A stretch of 7,040 nucleotides of DNA from Anaerolineae bacterium (lineage in GTDB: Bacteria; Chloroflexota; Anaerolineae; Aggregatilineales; Phototrophicaceae), in NCBI GenBank assembly GCA_028284565.1, contig JANQRM010000292.1, positions 1 to 7,040 of the forward strand, given 5' to 3'. The notes below the pieces were generated by a model that had not been told where the DNA came from, ran no database searches, and saw only the letters and a program-made list of their open reading frames with translations. The translations under genes and the position numbers were made by a program. Shown here piece by piece: positions 1 to 5,175 of the stretch (positions within the stretch are counted from its first letter, which is position 1; each line of letters begins with the position of its first letter).

Positions 1-1053
1 GGTGCGTCGGGCATTGGCGCGGCATACCAATACATCATGGGGCAATTCGACGCAATTTCACAAACGGCTGAGGGGCGTGTTTATGCCTTCCCGATGGAAT
101 TTGACTCGAACGCCTATGATCAAGTTCAACTCCAGCGCAATATCGTCGCTGTGATTCAAGGGACACAAGCCGGTGGGGGGATTGTCGTCATTGGCGCACA
201 TTATGATAGCATCGGCTCACCCATCGACAGCGCAACCGCCTACGCCCCTGGAGCCAATGATAACGGCACAGGTGTCGCGGCAGTTATCGAACTCGCCCGC
301 ATCATGAGCCAACGCCAATACAAATCTACTGTCATGTTCGTCTTATTCTCTGCAGAAGAGGTCGGGCGACAAGGGAGTAAAGTCTTCGCCCAATGGGTTC
401 AAAGTAGCAATCAAGATGTCATTGCCATGTTCAATATCGACACGATTGGCAATATTCATGATCGCGGCGGCAATGTCAATGACCGCGAATTGCGGGTTTT
501 CTCTGCCGGACCCAATGAGAATTCCATTTCGCGTGATTTAGCCCGTATGGTCAACTTCATCGGCTTCAACTTTGGCTTAGACCTCGAACTCACCGTCGAA
601 GACCGAATTGACCGTGAAAATCGCTATGGGGATCATCAATCCTTTAGCGAGATTGGGTATCCCGCGATTCGCTTTATCAATGCCTATGAAGAGAAAAACA
701 ACGCCGACCCCACAGACACAATCGAATTTATCGAGGCAGAATATCTCAAACAGTCCACACAAGCATTGCTCGCGGTTGCCACAGCTCTTGCCGATGGCAT
801 CCGTCCACCCACGAATATTACCCTGCGCGATAGGGGCAATGGGGTGAACAACTTGGTTTGGGAACCTATTCCCAGCGCAGTCAGTTATGTCATTGCACTC
901 CGTCAACCGGGGTCGCTCTATTTCAATCAACAAATCGAGGTCACAGAAAATTCAATCGAGTGGGATAAGTTCTCCCAATACGCCGGGATCGCCATCGCCG
1001 CCAAAGGATCGGATGGACTCGTAGGACCCCTGTCAAAAGAAATCGAACCGTAG
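1..1053 (+). CDS. M28-family zinc aminopeptidase, N-terminus cut by window edge
   Basis: The frame is open from base 1, and the residues before the first ATG (base 37) already look like M28 sequence (GASGIGAAYQYI), so the gene starts upstream of the window. Counting codons from base 1, the dinuclear zinc site is complete: H67 in GAHYDS (with D69), bridging D87 in GANDNGTG, general base and ligand E119-E120 in FSAEE, D147 in NIDTIG, and H212 in GDHQSF. Family knowledge: M28 enzymes are mostly exported or membrane-anchored aminopeptidases that remove N-terminal residues from peptides. The signal sequence, if any, lies outside the window. After the catalytic domain, from about residue 268 to 350, there is a short region (TNITLRDRG, LVWEPIPSAVSYVIAL) that resembles a fibronectin type III or similar beta-sandwich module; that assignment is inference. 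The gene ends in TAG. The next feature is on the opposite strand, so it is not in an operon with the downstream genes. The exact peptide specificity cannot be read. Confidence 0.93.
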   Translation, partial: GASGIGAAYQYIMGQFDAISQTAEGRVYAFPMEFDSNAYDQVQLQRNIVAVIQGTQAGGGIVVIGAHYDSIGSPIDSATAYAPGANDNGTGVAAVIELARIMSQRQYKSTVMFVLFSAEEVGRQGSKVFAQWVQSSNQDVIAMFNIDTIGNIHDRGGNVNDRELRVFSAGPNENSISRDLARMVNFIGFNFGLDLELTVEDRIDRENRYGDHQSFSEIGYPAIRFINAYEEKNNADPTDTIEFIEAEYLKQSTQALLAVATALADGIRPPTNITLRDRGNGVNNLVWEPIPSAVSYVIALRQPGSLYFNQQIEVTENSIEWDKFSQYAGIAIAAKGSDGLVGPLSKEIEP

Positions 1054-1104
1054 GAATCAAGATTCCCTAACAGAGTTTGAGCGTTGCTTTTTGAGATGGC
1101 TGTG

Positions 1105-1110
1105 TATAAT
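1105..1110 (+). promoter_or_regulatory. Isolated TATAAT box, possible promoter reading toward the sigma factor gene
   Basis: A perfect TATAAT lies 178 bases before the sigma-factor ATG. The best upstream match, TTGCTT at 1084-1089, leaves only a 15-base spacer, and TTGAGC at 1077-1082 leaves 22, so the -35 is poor. If active, the transcript would run antisense through the tRNA-Leu terminator and gene. It may be a chance match. No other convincing promoter for the sigma operon is visible. Confidence 0.25.
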
Positions 1111-1121
1111 GGAGAAGAACC

Positions 1122-1150
1122 AAAAAAGTCAGACTTGTTAGCCTGACTTT
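1122..1150 (-). terminator. Rho-independent terminator of tRNA-Leu
   Basis: Read on the minus strand, an 8-base perfect stem (AAAGTCAG with CTGACTTT) encloses a 10-base loop and runs directly into a T6 tract. It begins one base after the tRNA discriminator position. On the plus strand the hairpin has no T tract, so it is oriented for the tRNA. Confidence 0.85.
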
Positions 1151-1151
1151 G

Positions 1152-1235
1152 TGCCGGAGGTGGGACTCGAACCCACACGCTCCAGGGAGCGATCGATTTT
1201 GAGTCGATTACGTCTGCCAATTCCGTCACTCCGGC
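1152..1235 (-). tRNA. tRNA-Leu (anticodon CAA)
   Basis: Read on the minus strand, the 7-base acceptor stem GCCGGAG pairs with CTCCGGC. The D-arm contains the conserved TTGG at the G18-G19 position. The anticodon stem ATCGA/TCGAT encloses the loop CTCAAAA, giving anticodon CAA at 1199-1201, which reads UUG. A long class II variable arm (CGCTCC/GGAGCG) follows, then the T-arm GTGGG-TTCGAGT-CCCAC. The discriminator base is A, as expected for leucine. The 84 bases do not include CCA: the next bases are CAA, so CCA must be added after transcription. The gene has its own promoter and terminator and is a single-gene unit. TrmH enzymes modify G18 of some leucine tRNAs, and a TrmH-like gene lies about 2.6 kb away, but this proximity need not mean anything. 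Confidence 0.97.
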
Positions 1236-1258
1236 AAGACTACTCAAAGTAGACGAAA

Positions 1259-1288
1259 ATCATACCCAATTAGGCAAGCAATTGTCAA
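1259..1288 (-). promoter_or_regulatory. Sigma70-type promoter of tRNA-Leu
   Basis: On the minus strand a perfect TTGACA (1283-1288) is followed by an 18-base spacer and TATGAT (1259-1264). The predicted start near 1252 gives a leader of about 17 bases before the tRNA. The -35 box includes the first base of the ATG of the sigma-factor gene on the other strand, so the two units overlap head to head. Confidence 0.8.
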
Positions 1289-1899
1289 TGGCGAACCCCA
1301 CCACAGCCGAAAGCCTACTCATCCAACAAGCCCAGAATGGCGACCTCGAATCGTTCAATCAATTGGTGTTGGAATATCAAGATTTGCTCTATAGCATCAC
1401 CTATCGCATCATGGGGACACGCACGGCGGCGGAAGATGCGACACAAGATGCATTTATCACCGCTTATCGCAAGCTCGCTAGCTATCGTGGAGGCAAGTTT
1501 TCGGCATGGCTGGCACGCATTGCCACCAACACCTGTTATGACGAACTGCGGAAGCAAAAGCGTCGTCCTGCCAGCTATCTCGATGACCTGACACCAGAAG
1601 ACTCGGATGATGAGCCACCCATCCCATCTAACACAATATCACCCGAAGCGATGGCAGAGCGACAAGACCTGAGCCGAGCCATCCAAGATTGTATCCAGAG
1701 CTTGAGTGACGACCAGCGCACGGTGCTTGTCTTGAGTGATGTGCAGGGGATGAGTTATCAGGAGGTGGCGGACTGTGTAGAGTCGCGGTTGGGGACGGTG
1801 AAGTCGCGCTTAAGTCGGGCAAGGCTGGCTGTTCGGGATTGTTTACAAGCATTTCAGGAACTTTTACCGACTGAATATCGTCTAGGGAATAATGAGTAA
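1288..1899 (+). CDS. ECF-type RNA polymerase sigma factor (RpoE/SigW-like)
   Basis: This 203-residue protein has the two-domain layout of group 4 sigma factors. Region 2 spans about residues 20-93, with the core-binding and -10 recognition segment DATQDAFITAYRKL (50-63), then FSAWLARIATNTCYDELRKQKRR (71-93, shown in part: FSAWLARIATN). A variable acidic linker (about 94-125) follows. Region 4 (about 128-190) carries LSDDQRTVLVLSDVQGMSYQEVA and the helix-turn-helix LGTVKSRLSRAR. There is no region 1.1 or region 3. It would direct RNA polymerase to a dedicated set of promoters. The start is ATG at 1288; an in-frame TTG six bases earlier (1282) is the alternative, and neither has a clear Shine-Dalgarno, so leaderless or weak initiation is possible. 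The anti-sigma-like gene follows after 90 bases, which fits co-regulation. The target regulon cannot be inferred. Confidence 0.95.
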   Translation: MANPTTAESLLIQQAQNGDLESFNQLVLEYQDLLYSITYRIMGTRTAAEDATQDAFITAYRKLASYRGGKFSAWLARIATNTCYDELRKQKRRPASYLDDLTPEDSDDEPPIPSNTISPEAMAERQDLSRAIQDCIQSLSDDQRTVLVLSDVQGMSYQEVADCVESRLGTVKSRLSRARLAVRDCLQAFQELLPTEYRLGNNE

Positions 1900-1989
1900 T
1901 GTTTGCACAAGCTAAAGAGGGAATAGTGGATAATTGATGGCTACGATGCTGACATGCTGAAACGCTAATTTGTGATGGATTAAGACTTG

Positions 1990-3186
1990 ATGACGGAACG
2001 AGGCGGATTTTCGCCACAAGACTACGAATGGCTTTCTGCCTACATTGACGGTGAACTCGACGCGAGTGAAGTGACCACGCTTGAAGCGCGTCTGCGAGAT
2101 GAACCCCAATTGCGTGTAGAGTATGAGTCTCTGCGCCAGACGGTGGGGCTTATCAACCAGATGCCACCCCTGAAAGCACCACGTAACTTCATGCTGACGG
2201 CAGATATGGTGGCACAACGGAGGGCTTCACCGAAAGTCATTCCCTTGCCACGCCAACGCTTCTCGCCCGTGTTATCGAGCCTTGCGGCGGCAGTGTTTGT
2301 GTTCTTATTTGGGGGCGTGTTCTTGCTCTCCCAATTGCAACCCCAAGCAACTTTATCCACAGGCGCGAGTGAAGCCGGAGCACCCACCTTTGTTGCTGAT
2401 GCACCTGCATTGGAGCCAACAGAAGAAGCTGAAGCATTGGACTCAAGTAATACAGCGCGAAGCCTGTTGGGCGTTGCAGAGTCAACTGCTGAAACGGCAA
2501 CGAATACCCTCACCCAACCCTTAGATGGCACGACAGAGATTCCGGGCGGTGCGGACGATGCCTTCTTGGGCGACACGGGTGCTGGGGAAGAGAATAATGA
2601 TTTCCGTGATGATGCTGATGACGGTGCGTTTCGCTCCCAAAATGAACCCATGGACATGGCAGAGTCGGATGAGGCAGAAGATGAGCCTGATGCCTTGGAT
2701 GCCCCACCTGCGCCAGCTGTAGCCGATGGTGAGTTTGCTATCGAAGAAGCCAATCTACAGACGGAAGATGTTACAGGAGATGGCGATGCAGACGCACCTA
2801 TGGCAGGTGGTGGATTTGCTGACCCCAACGCAACTGGATTGATTCCGCCGGATAATGTGAGTGGTGCGATGGCATTTGCGCCGATTGATACATATACGGT
2901 TATTACGCCTGTTTCCAATATGTTCGATCCCAACTTAATCTTGACTCTGACTGCGAATGCACCTGTGGCACAGCAACCTGCCGACCTCAATCTCACAGCG
3001 ACGACACTGATGGAAGGTTTTGTGGAAGCCACCCAAGTTGCAGGCACGAGAGACGCTAATGATCGGCAAGAGACCCGTAGTCGTACGAGTGATAACCTGC
3101 CTCTGGCATTCATGGGCTTGCTGGGTGTGAGCATCCTTGCGGGTCTCCTTGTGTATGGATTCATGCGACGAAACGCAAATCCATGA
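1990..3186 (+). CDS. Membrane anti-sigma factor-like protein with large acidic ectodomain
   Basis: 398 residues. The N-terminal segment (about 11-60: DYEWLSAYIDGELDASE, then LEARLRDEPQLRVEYESL) matches the helical anti-sigma fold of ZAS proteins. The usual H-x3-C-x2-C zinc ligands are absent, replaced by R, E and L around RLRDEPQL. A first membrane helix lies at about 94-113 (VLSSLAAAVFVFLFGGVFLL). Residues about 115-368 form a low-complexity region rich in Asp, Glu, Ala and Pro with no cysteine. A second helix at about 371-391 ends in RRNANP, so by the positive-inside rule both termini are cytoplasmic and the acidic part is outside. The role is inferred: to sequester the sigma factor encoded just upstream and release it on an envelope signal. 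The start is ATG at 1990, with TTG at 1987 as alternative; an in-frame TAA at 1981 rules out a longer form. Its last bases overlap the Nudix start. Confidence 0.82.
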   Translation: MTERGGFSPQDYEWLSAYIDGELDASEVTTLEARLRDEPQLRVEYESLRQTVGLINQMPPLKAPRNFMLTADMVAQRRASPKVIPLPRQRFSPVLSSLAAAVFVFLFGGVFLLSQLQPQATLSTGASEAGAPTFVADAPALEPTEEAEALDSSNTARSLLGVAESTAETATNTLTQPLDGTTEIPGGADDAFLGDTGAGEENNDFRDDADDGAFRSQNEPMDMAESDEAEDEPDALDAPPAPAVADGEFAIEEANLQTEDVTGDGDADAPMAGGGFADPNATGLIPPDNVSGAMAFAPIDTYTVITPVSNMFDPNLILTLTANAPVAQQPADLNLTATTLMEGFVEATQVAGTRDANDRQETRSRTSDNLPLAFMGLLGVSILAGLLVYGFMRRNANP

Positions 3187-3686
3187 GCCGAGTTGCCAAC
3201 TTTTGCCCCATCTGTGGCGCACCGACAGCATTATATTCGCGTGATGGTCGGGAGCGTCCGGTTTGCACGAGCGCGGATTGTGGACGCACGGTGTACTTTG
3301 ACCCCAAAGTCGCGGTTGTCGTCTGGATACGGCAAGGGGATACGGTCTTGCTTGTCCAGCGCGGAATGAATCCCCATAAAGGGAGTTGGGCGTTGCCTGC
3401 CGGATTCGTCGAATGGAATGAAGCCCCTGAAGATGCCGCCAAACGCGAGACTTTGGAAGAGACTGGACTTCTTGTTGACATTGACGAACTCCTTGCTGTT
3501 TTCCCTAAGAAAGATGATGGGCTGGCGGACATTGTGATTGCCTATTCGGCGACAATTATCGGTGGCGACTTACATCCCGATGATGATGTGGTCGCGGTTG
3601 CATGGTATACGCAAGCGACTATCCCAGAGACAGCGTTTTATCCCTCGCAGACATTGATTCAGTGGTGGAAAGATGGAACTTTGTAG
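3183..3686 (+). CDS. Nudix hydrolase with N-terminal zinc ribbon
   Basis: 167 residues. An N-terminal zinc ribbon has C8-x2-C11 and C28-x4-C33. The Nudix fold follows, with a perfect Nudix box at residues 74-96 (G-x5-E-x7-RE-x2-EE-x-G-L; key residues G74, E80, R88, E89, E92, E93, G95), which binds the divalent metal and cleaves nucleoside-diphosphate-linked compounds. The layout resembles the COG1051 (ADP-ribose pyrophosphatase-like) group. The SQPWPFPxS signature of NADH pyrophosphatase NudC is absent after the box, so the substrate remains open: ADP-ribose, another nucleotide sugar, or a damaged nucleotide. The ATG overlaps the anti-sigma TGA as ATGA and has no Shine-Dalgarno of its own, which points to translational coupling. 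Housekeeping clean-up of nucleotides under stress is a reasonable but unproven link to the sigma factor. Confidence 0.92.
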   Translation: MSRVANFCPICGAPTALYSRDGRERPVCTSADCGRTVYFDPKVAVVVWIRQGDTVLLVQRGMNPHKGSWALPAGFVEWNEAPEDAAKRETLEETGLLVDIDELLAVFPKKDDGLADIVIAYSATIIGGDLHPDDDVVAVAWYTQATIPETAFYPSQTLIQWWKDGTL

Positions 3687-3752
3687 CTGAGAAATGCGTC
3701 ATCGTTTCTCGCTTCGTTGCTGACGATGGACAATTAGCACCGCCAAAGTCGA

Positions 3753-3787
3753 GTTCTTAGTTTTTGGTTCTTAGTTGTTAGTTTCAA
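3753..3787. repeat. Heptamer tandem repeat, about five units
   Basis: Five consecutive 7-base units read GTTCTTA, GTTTTTG, GTTCTTA, GTTGTTA and GTTTCAA, so the phase GTTnTTA is kept with decay at units two and five. The same GTTGTTA-GTTT occurs at 4517-4527, directly next to the start codon of the methyltransferase gene. It lies in the spacer between convergent genes and resembles the short tandem heptamer repeats known from cyanobacterial spacers. Its function is unknown. Confidence 0.5.
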
Positions 3788-3824
3788 TCGTTTTTGTATA
3801 TTTGTTCCCCCTCTAAATCTCTCC

Positions 3825-3850
3825 CCCCGCTTCGCAAGGGGATACTTTTT
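3825..3850 (+). terminator. Possible terminator after the Nudix gene, within a degenerate palindromic repeat
   Basis: CCCC (3825-3828) pairs with GGGG (3838-3841), with an inner GC/GC pair around the loop GCTTCGCAA, and a T5 run follows four bases later. It sits 139 bases after the Nudix stop, which is rather far, and the T tract is not immediate. The surrounding CCCCTCTAAATCTCT looks like part of a palindromic spacer repeat, so the hairpin may simply be a repeat remnant. Confidence 0.4.
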
Positions 3851-3879
3851 GTGTCTATTTTGAGCATTCTATACTCAGG

Positions 3880-4515
3880 TTACCCTAGATGCCGTTGAAG
3901 GACTTCTTCGGGGTCGAGGTAGGGCATTTCGATTTTGAGATAGCCTTTCAAGATGTCAAGGGCTTGGTCGTGTGTGACGTGATAATTGTGTGAGCTAATT
4001 AGGCGTTGGCGGGTGATTTCAGCAAGCAGGATGGCGGTGGCGACGGACACATTAAAGCTCTTTGCCATGCCCATCATCGGGATGTAGATACTGGAATCGG
4101 CGAGTTGCGTGGCTGTGTCGGATAAGCCATCTTTTTCATTGCCGACGAGGAGGGCTAGCTTGGGATGGGTGAGGTCGGTGTCGAAGAGGGATGTGGCTTT
4201 ATCATCGGCAATAGTCGCTAAGAGATGCCAGCCGTCGTCTTTGAGTGCTTGGAGATGCGACGGAACATCTTGGGATACCTCATATTCGACCCATTTGTTG
4301 GTGTAGCTAGAGCTGTAATGTCCGACTTGGTTGGGGTCATAGGGTGGCTGTTGATCGAAGAGGACATGGATGGTATGAATCCCGAAGGCATCGCAACTGC
4401 GGGTGATTGCGCCGAGATTGTGCGGGTCGAAGACATCTTCCATCACGACGGTTAAGCCAGCTTGTCGGTTTTTGGCAACATTGAATAGGCGGTTAAAGCG
4501 TTGGTCGTTTAGCAT
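3880..4515 (-). CDS. trmH: TrmH/SpoU-type RNA 2'-O-ribose methyltransferase
   Basis: 211 residues with all three SPOUT motifs. Motif 1 is VVMEDVFDPHNLGAITRSCDAFG (23-45), with N33 and the catalytic arginine R39. Motif 2 is LLVGNEKDGLS (122-132), with G125-N126-E127. Motif 3 is IPMMGMAKSFNVSVATAILL (145-164), with N155 in the AdoMet-binding knot. The SSSYTNKWVEYE segment (68-79) and the IPMMGM form match TrmH, which methylates the 2'-OH of G18 in the D-loop of tRNA, better than the rRNA enzymes RlmB or TsnR. Its size fits TrmH (about 190-230). There is no extra N-terminal substrate-binding domain. The assignment to TrmH rather than another SpoU paralogue is therefore likely but not certain. 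The ATG (complement of 4513-4515) has no Shine-Dalgarno; the bases before it are AACAAC-rich. It is transcribed alone, convergent with the Nudix gene and divergent from the MBL gene. Confidence 0.88.
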   Translation of the reverse strand: MLNDQRFNRLFNVAKNRQAGLTVVMEDVFDPHNLGAITRSCDAFGIHTIHVLFDQQPPYDPNQVGHYSSSYTNKWVEYEVSQDVPSHLQALKDDGWHLLATIADDKATSLFDTDLTHPKLALLVGNEKDGLSDTATQLADSSIYIPMMGMAKSFNVSVATAILLAEITRQRLISSHNYHVTHDQALDILKGYLKIEMPYLDPEEVLQRHLG

Positions 4516-4566
4516 AGTTGTTAGTTTTGTTTGACTTTGGTTTGTGTAATGTTGGTTTGGATTTTA

Positions 4567-4627
4567 CCGTCGCACCGATGATATATTTTTTCGACGGTTG
4601 GCAGGCACGTCCCCGTTGTAGCGACGG
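4567..4627. repeat. CGACGG inverted and direct repeat cluster
   Basis: CCGTCG (4567-4572) is inverted against CGACGG at 4592-4597 and again at 4622-4627; the latter two form a direct repeat CGACGGTT 30 bases apart. Between them lie GGCAGGCACGTCCCC and a small hairpin CCGTT-GTAGC-GACGG. On the minus strand this lies 52-112 bases before the methyltransferase ATG, so it could fold in its leader, or it may be a dispersed spacer repeat. Confidence 0.5.
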
Positions 4628-4660
4628 TTAAAGTTAGAATTCAGTTTGATTTAGATTTAT

Positions 4661-4728
4661 CCCCTCCGTCTCTTTGAGCCACTTCCCCGCTTCCGAGCGT
4701 AGACACTACGGTTCTGCAAGGGAGGATT
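4661..4728. repeat. Degenerate palindromic spacer repeat, second copy
   Basis: The order of blocks CCCCTC, CCCCGCTTC, GCAAGGG, GGAT matches that at 3807-3843. Here about 20 bases are inserted after CCCCGCTTC, and the insert holds a perfect hairpin CGTAG-ACA-CTACG (about 4698-4710). The copies are not identical, so this is a decayed repeat call rather than an exact duplication. Confidence 0.4.
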
Positions 4729-4811
4729 TGACTCCTAAATGGCGAAAATGAACTTTCGATAGAGATACCTAACACTAATATCAGCGTATCATAAACCATT
4801 GTAAAAGTATG

Positions 4812-4841
4812 ATGCATCTGCCCATGCATTTGGCTATGCAT
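4812..4841. repeat. Three ATGCAT palindromes at exact 12-base period
   Basis: ATGCAT occurs at 4812-4817, 4824-4829 and 4836-4841, separated by the six-base spacers CTGCCC and TTGGCT. The array lies between arms of an 8-base inverted repeat, AAAAGTAT (4803-4810) and ATACTTTT (4857-4864). It is about 335 bases upstream of the MBL start. This is consistent with a multi-site operator for a dimeric regulator, but no regulator gene is in the window. Confidence 0.55.
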
Positions 4842-4855
4842 TTTCTAACTGATTT

Positions 4856-4861
4856 TATACT
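4856..4861 (+). promoter_or_regulatory. Possible -10 box upstream of the MBL gene
   Basis: TATACT matches the -10 consensus well. The nearest -35-like hexamer, TTGGCT at 4830-4835, sits within the ATGCAT array and leaves a 20-base spacer, which is too long for a strong unaided promoter. A start near 4868 would give a leader of about 300 bases containing the branched structure at 4892-4970. Tentative. Confidence 0.25.
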
Positions 4862-5163
4862 TTTCAAACTTTGTGCTAGTGATGCCTGTTGCTTATCTTT
4901 ATCGCTGTATGCTCAAAGTATGACAGCTACATGAAACAGCTTCTAAAGGAGCTTCTTTAAAGATGATAAGGGATGAGCAGTTTGTTGTTTCTCAGCAAGG
5001 GTCGCTTACATTCGTTCACTATTCGAGTTGATTGCTGAAGTGTAATCGCTAAACATTTTTCGTGTTCTGCTTGGTATTCTTACAACCATCTCATCGTTTA
5101 TTAATCTGTAACTTTCATCATTACAATCACTTGTAGTCGTCATCTTCAAAAATATTATCATTT

Positions 5164-5170
5164 AAAGGAG
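5164..5170 (+). promoter_or_regulatory. Ribosome binding site of the MBL gene
   Basis: AAAGGAG with a five-base gap to the ATG at 5176 is a near-perfect Shine-Dalgarno and fixes the start. It is the only strong one in the window, where the other genes show weak or no such site. Confidence 0.88.
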
Positions 5171-5175
5171 TCAGT

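Larger units (their letters stand above)
4516..5175. other. 660-base gene-free divergent region with multiple repeats
   Basis: This lies between the starts of the methyltransferase gene (leftward) and the MBL gene (rightward). It is visibly more AT-rich than the genes, especially from 4740 on. I find no credible coding sequence: the one 66-codon minus-strand frame (4641-4841) is made of repeat sequence (MHSQMHGQMHHT). Contents in order: a heptamer repeat copy (4517-4527), CGACGG inverted/direct repeats (4567-4627), a palindromic repeat remnant with an inner hairpin (4661-4728), three ATGCAT boxes (4812-4841), a TATACT box (4856-4861), a possible branched RNA (4892-4970), an unremarkable AT-rich stretch (4971-5163) and the MBL ribosome binding site. 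Confidence 0.7.

Noticed and set aside
927..1247. 106-codon minus-strand frame containing TELADVIDSKSIAPWSVWVRVPPPAQ-like sequence
   Set aside because: This peptide is the translation of the tRNA-Leu gene and its flanks, a well-known false protein; the tRNA explains the sequence fully.
1900..1989. Possible small ORFs or internal promoter in the sigma/anti-sigma gap (TTGCAC 1903-1908, GATAAT 1929-1934)
   Set aside because: The ORFs are under 10 codons without ribosome binding sites, and the promoter-like pair has a 20-base spacer. The repeated ATGCTGA (1946-1952, 1954-1960) is too short to interpret.
2040..3164. 374-codon open frame antisense to the anti-sigma gene
   Set aside because: It is long but Ser/Ala/Pro-rich low complexity with no recognisable domain, and mirrors the acidic repetitive codons of the sense gene. 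The sense gene has membrane helices, an anti-sigma-like N-terminus, correct context and ATGA coupling.
3689..3710. Hairpin GAGAAA...TTTCTC just after the Nudix stop as a terminator
   Set aside because: The stem is only six AT-rich pairs with a 10-base loop, and no T tract follows. An alternative pairing CATCGT/ACGATG (3700-3705, 3723-3728) competes with it.
3753..3787. CRISPR array
   Set aside because: The repeat unit is seven bases in direct tandem with no spacers; no cas genes are present.
4641..4841. 66-codon minus-strand frame in the divergent region
   Set aside because: Its start consists of the ATGCAT array (MHSQMHGQMHH) and the rest covers a palindromic repeat; no ribosome binding site or domain.
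5028..5055. TTGATT-16-TAAACA as the MBL promoter
   Set aside because: The -10 match is poor, and AT-rich sequence here yields several equally weak pairs (for example TTGTTT-16-TACATT at 4985-5012), so none can be chosen.
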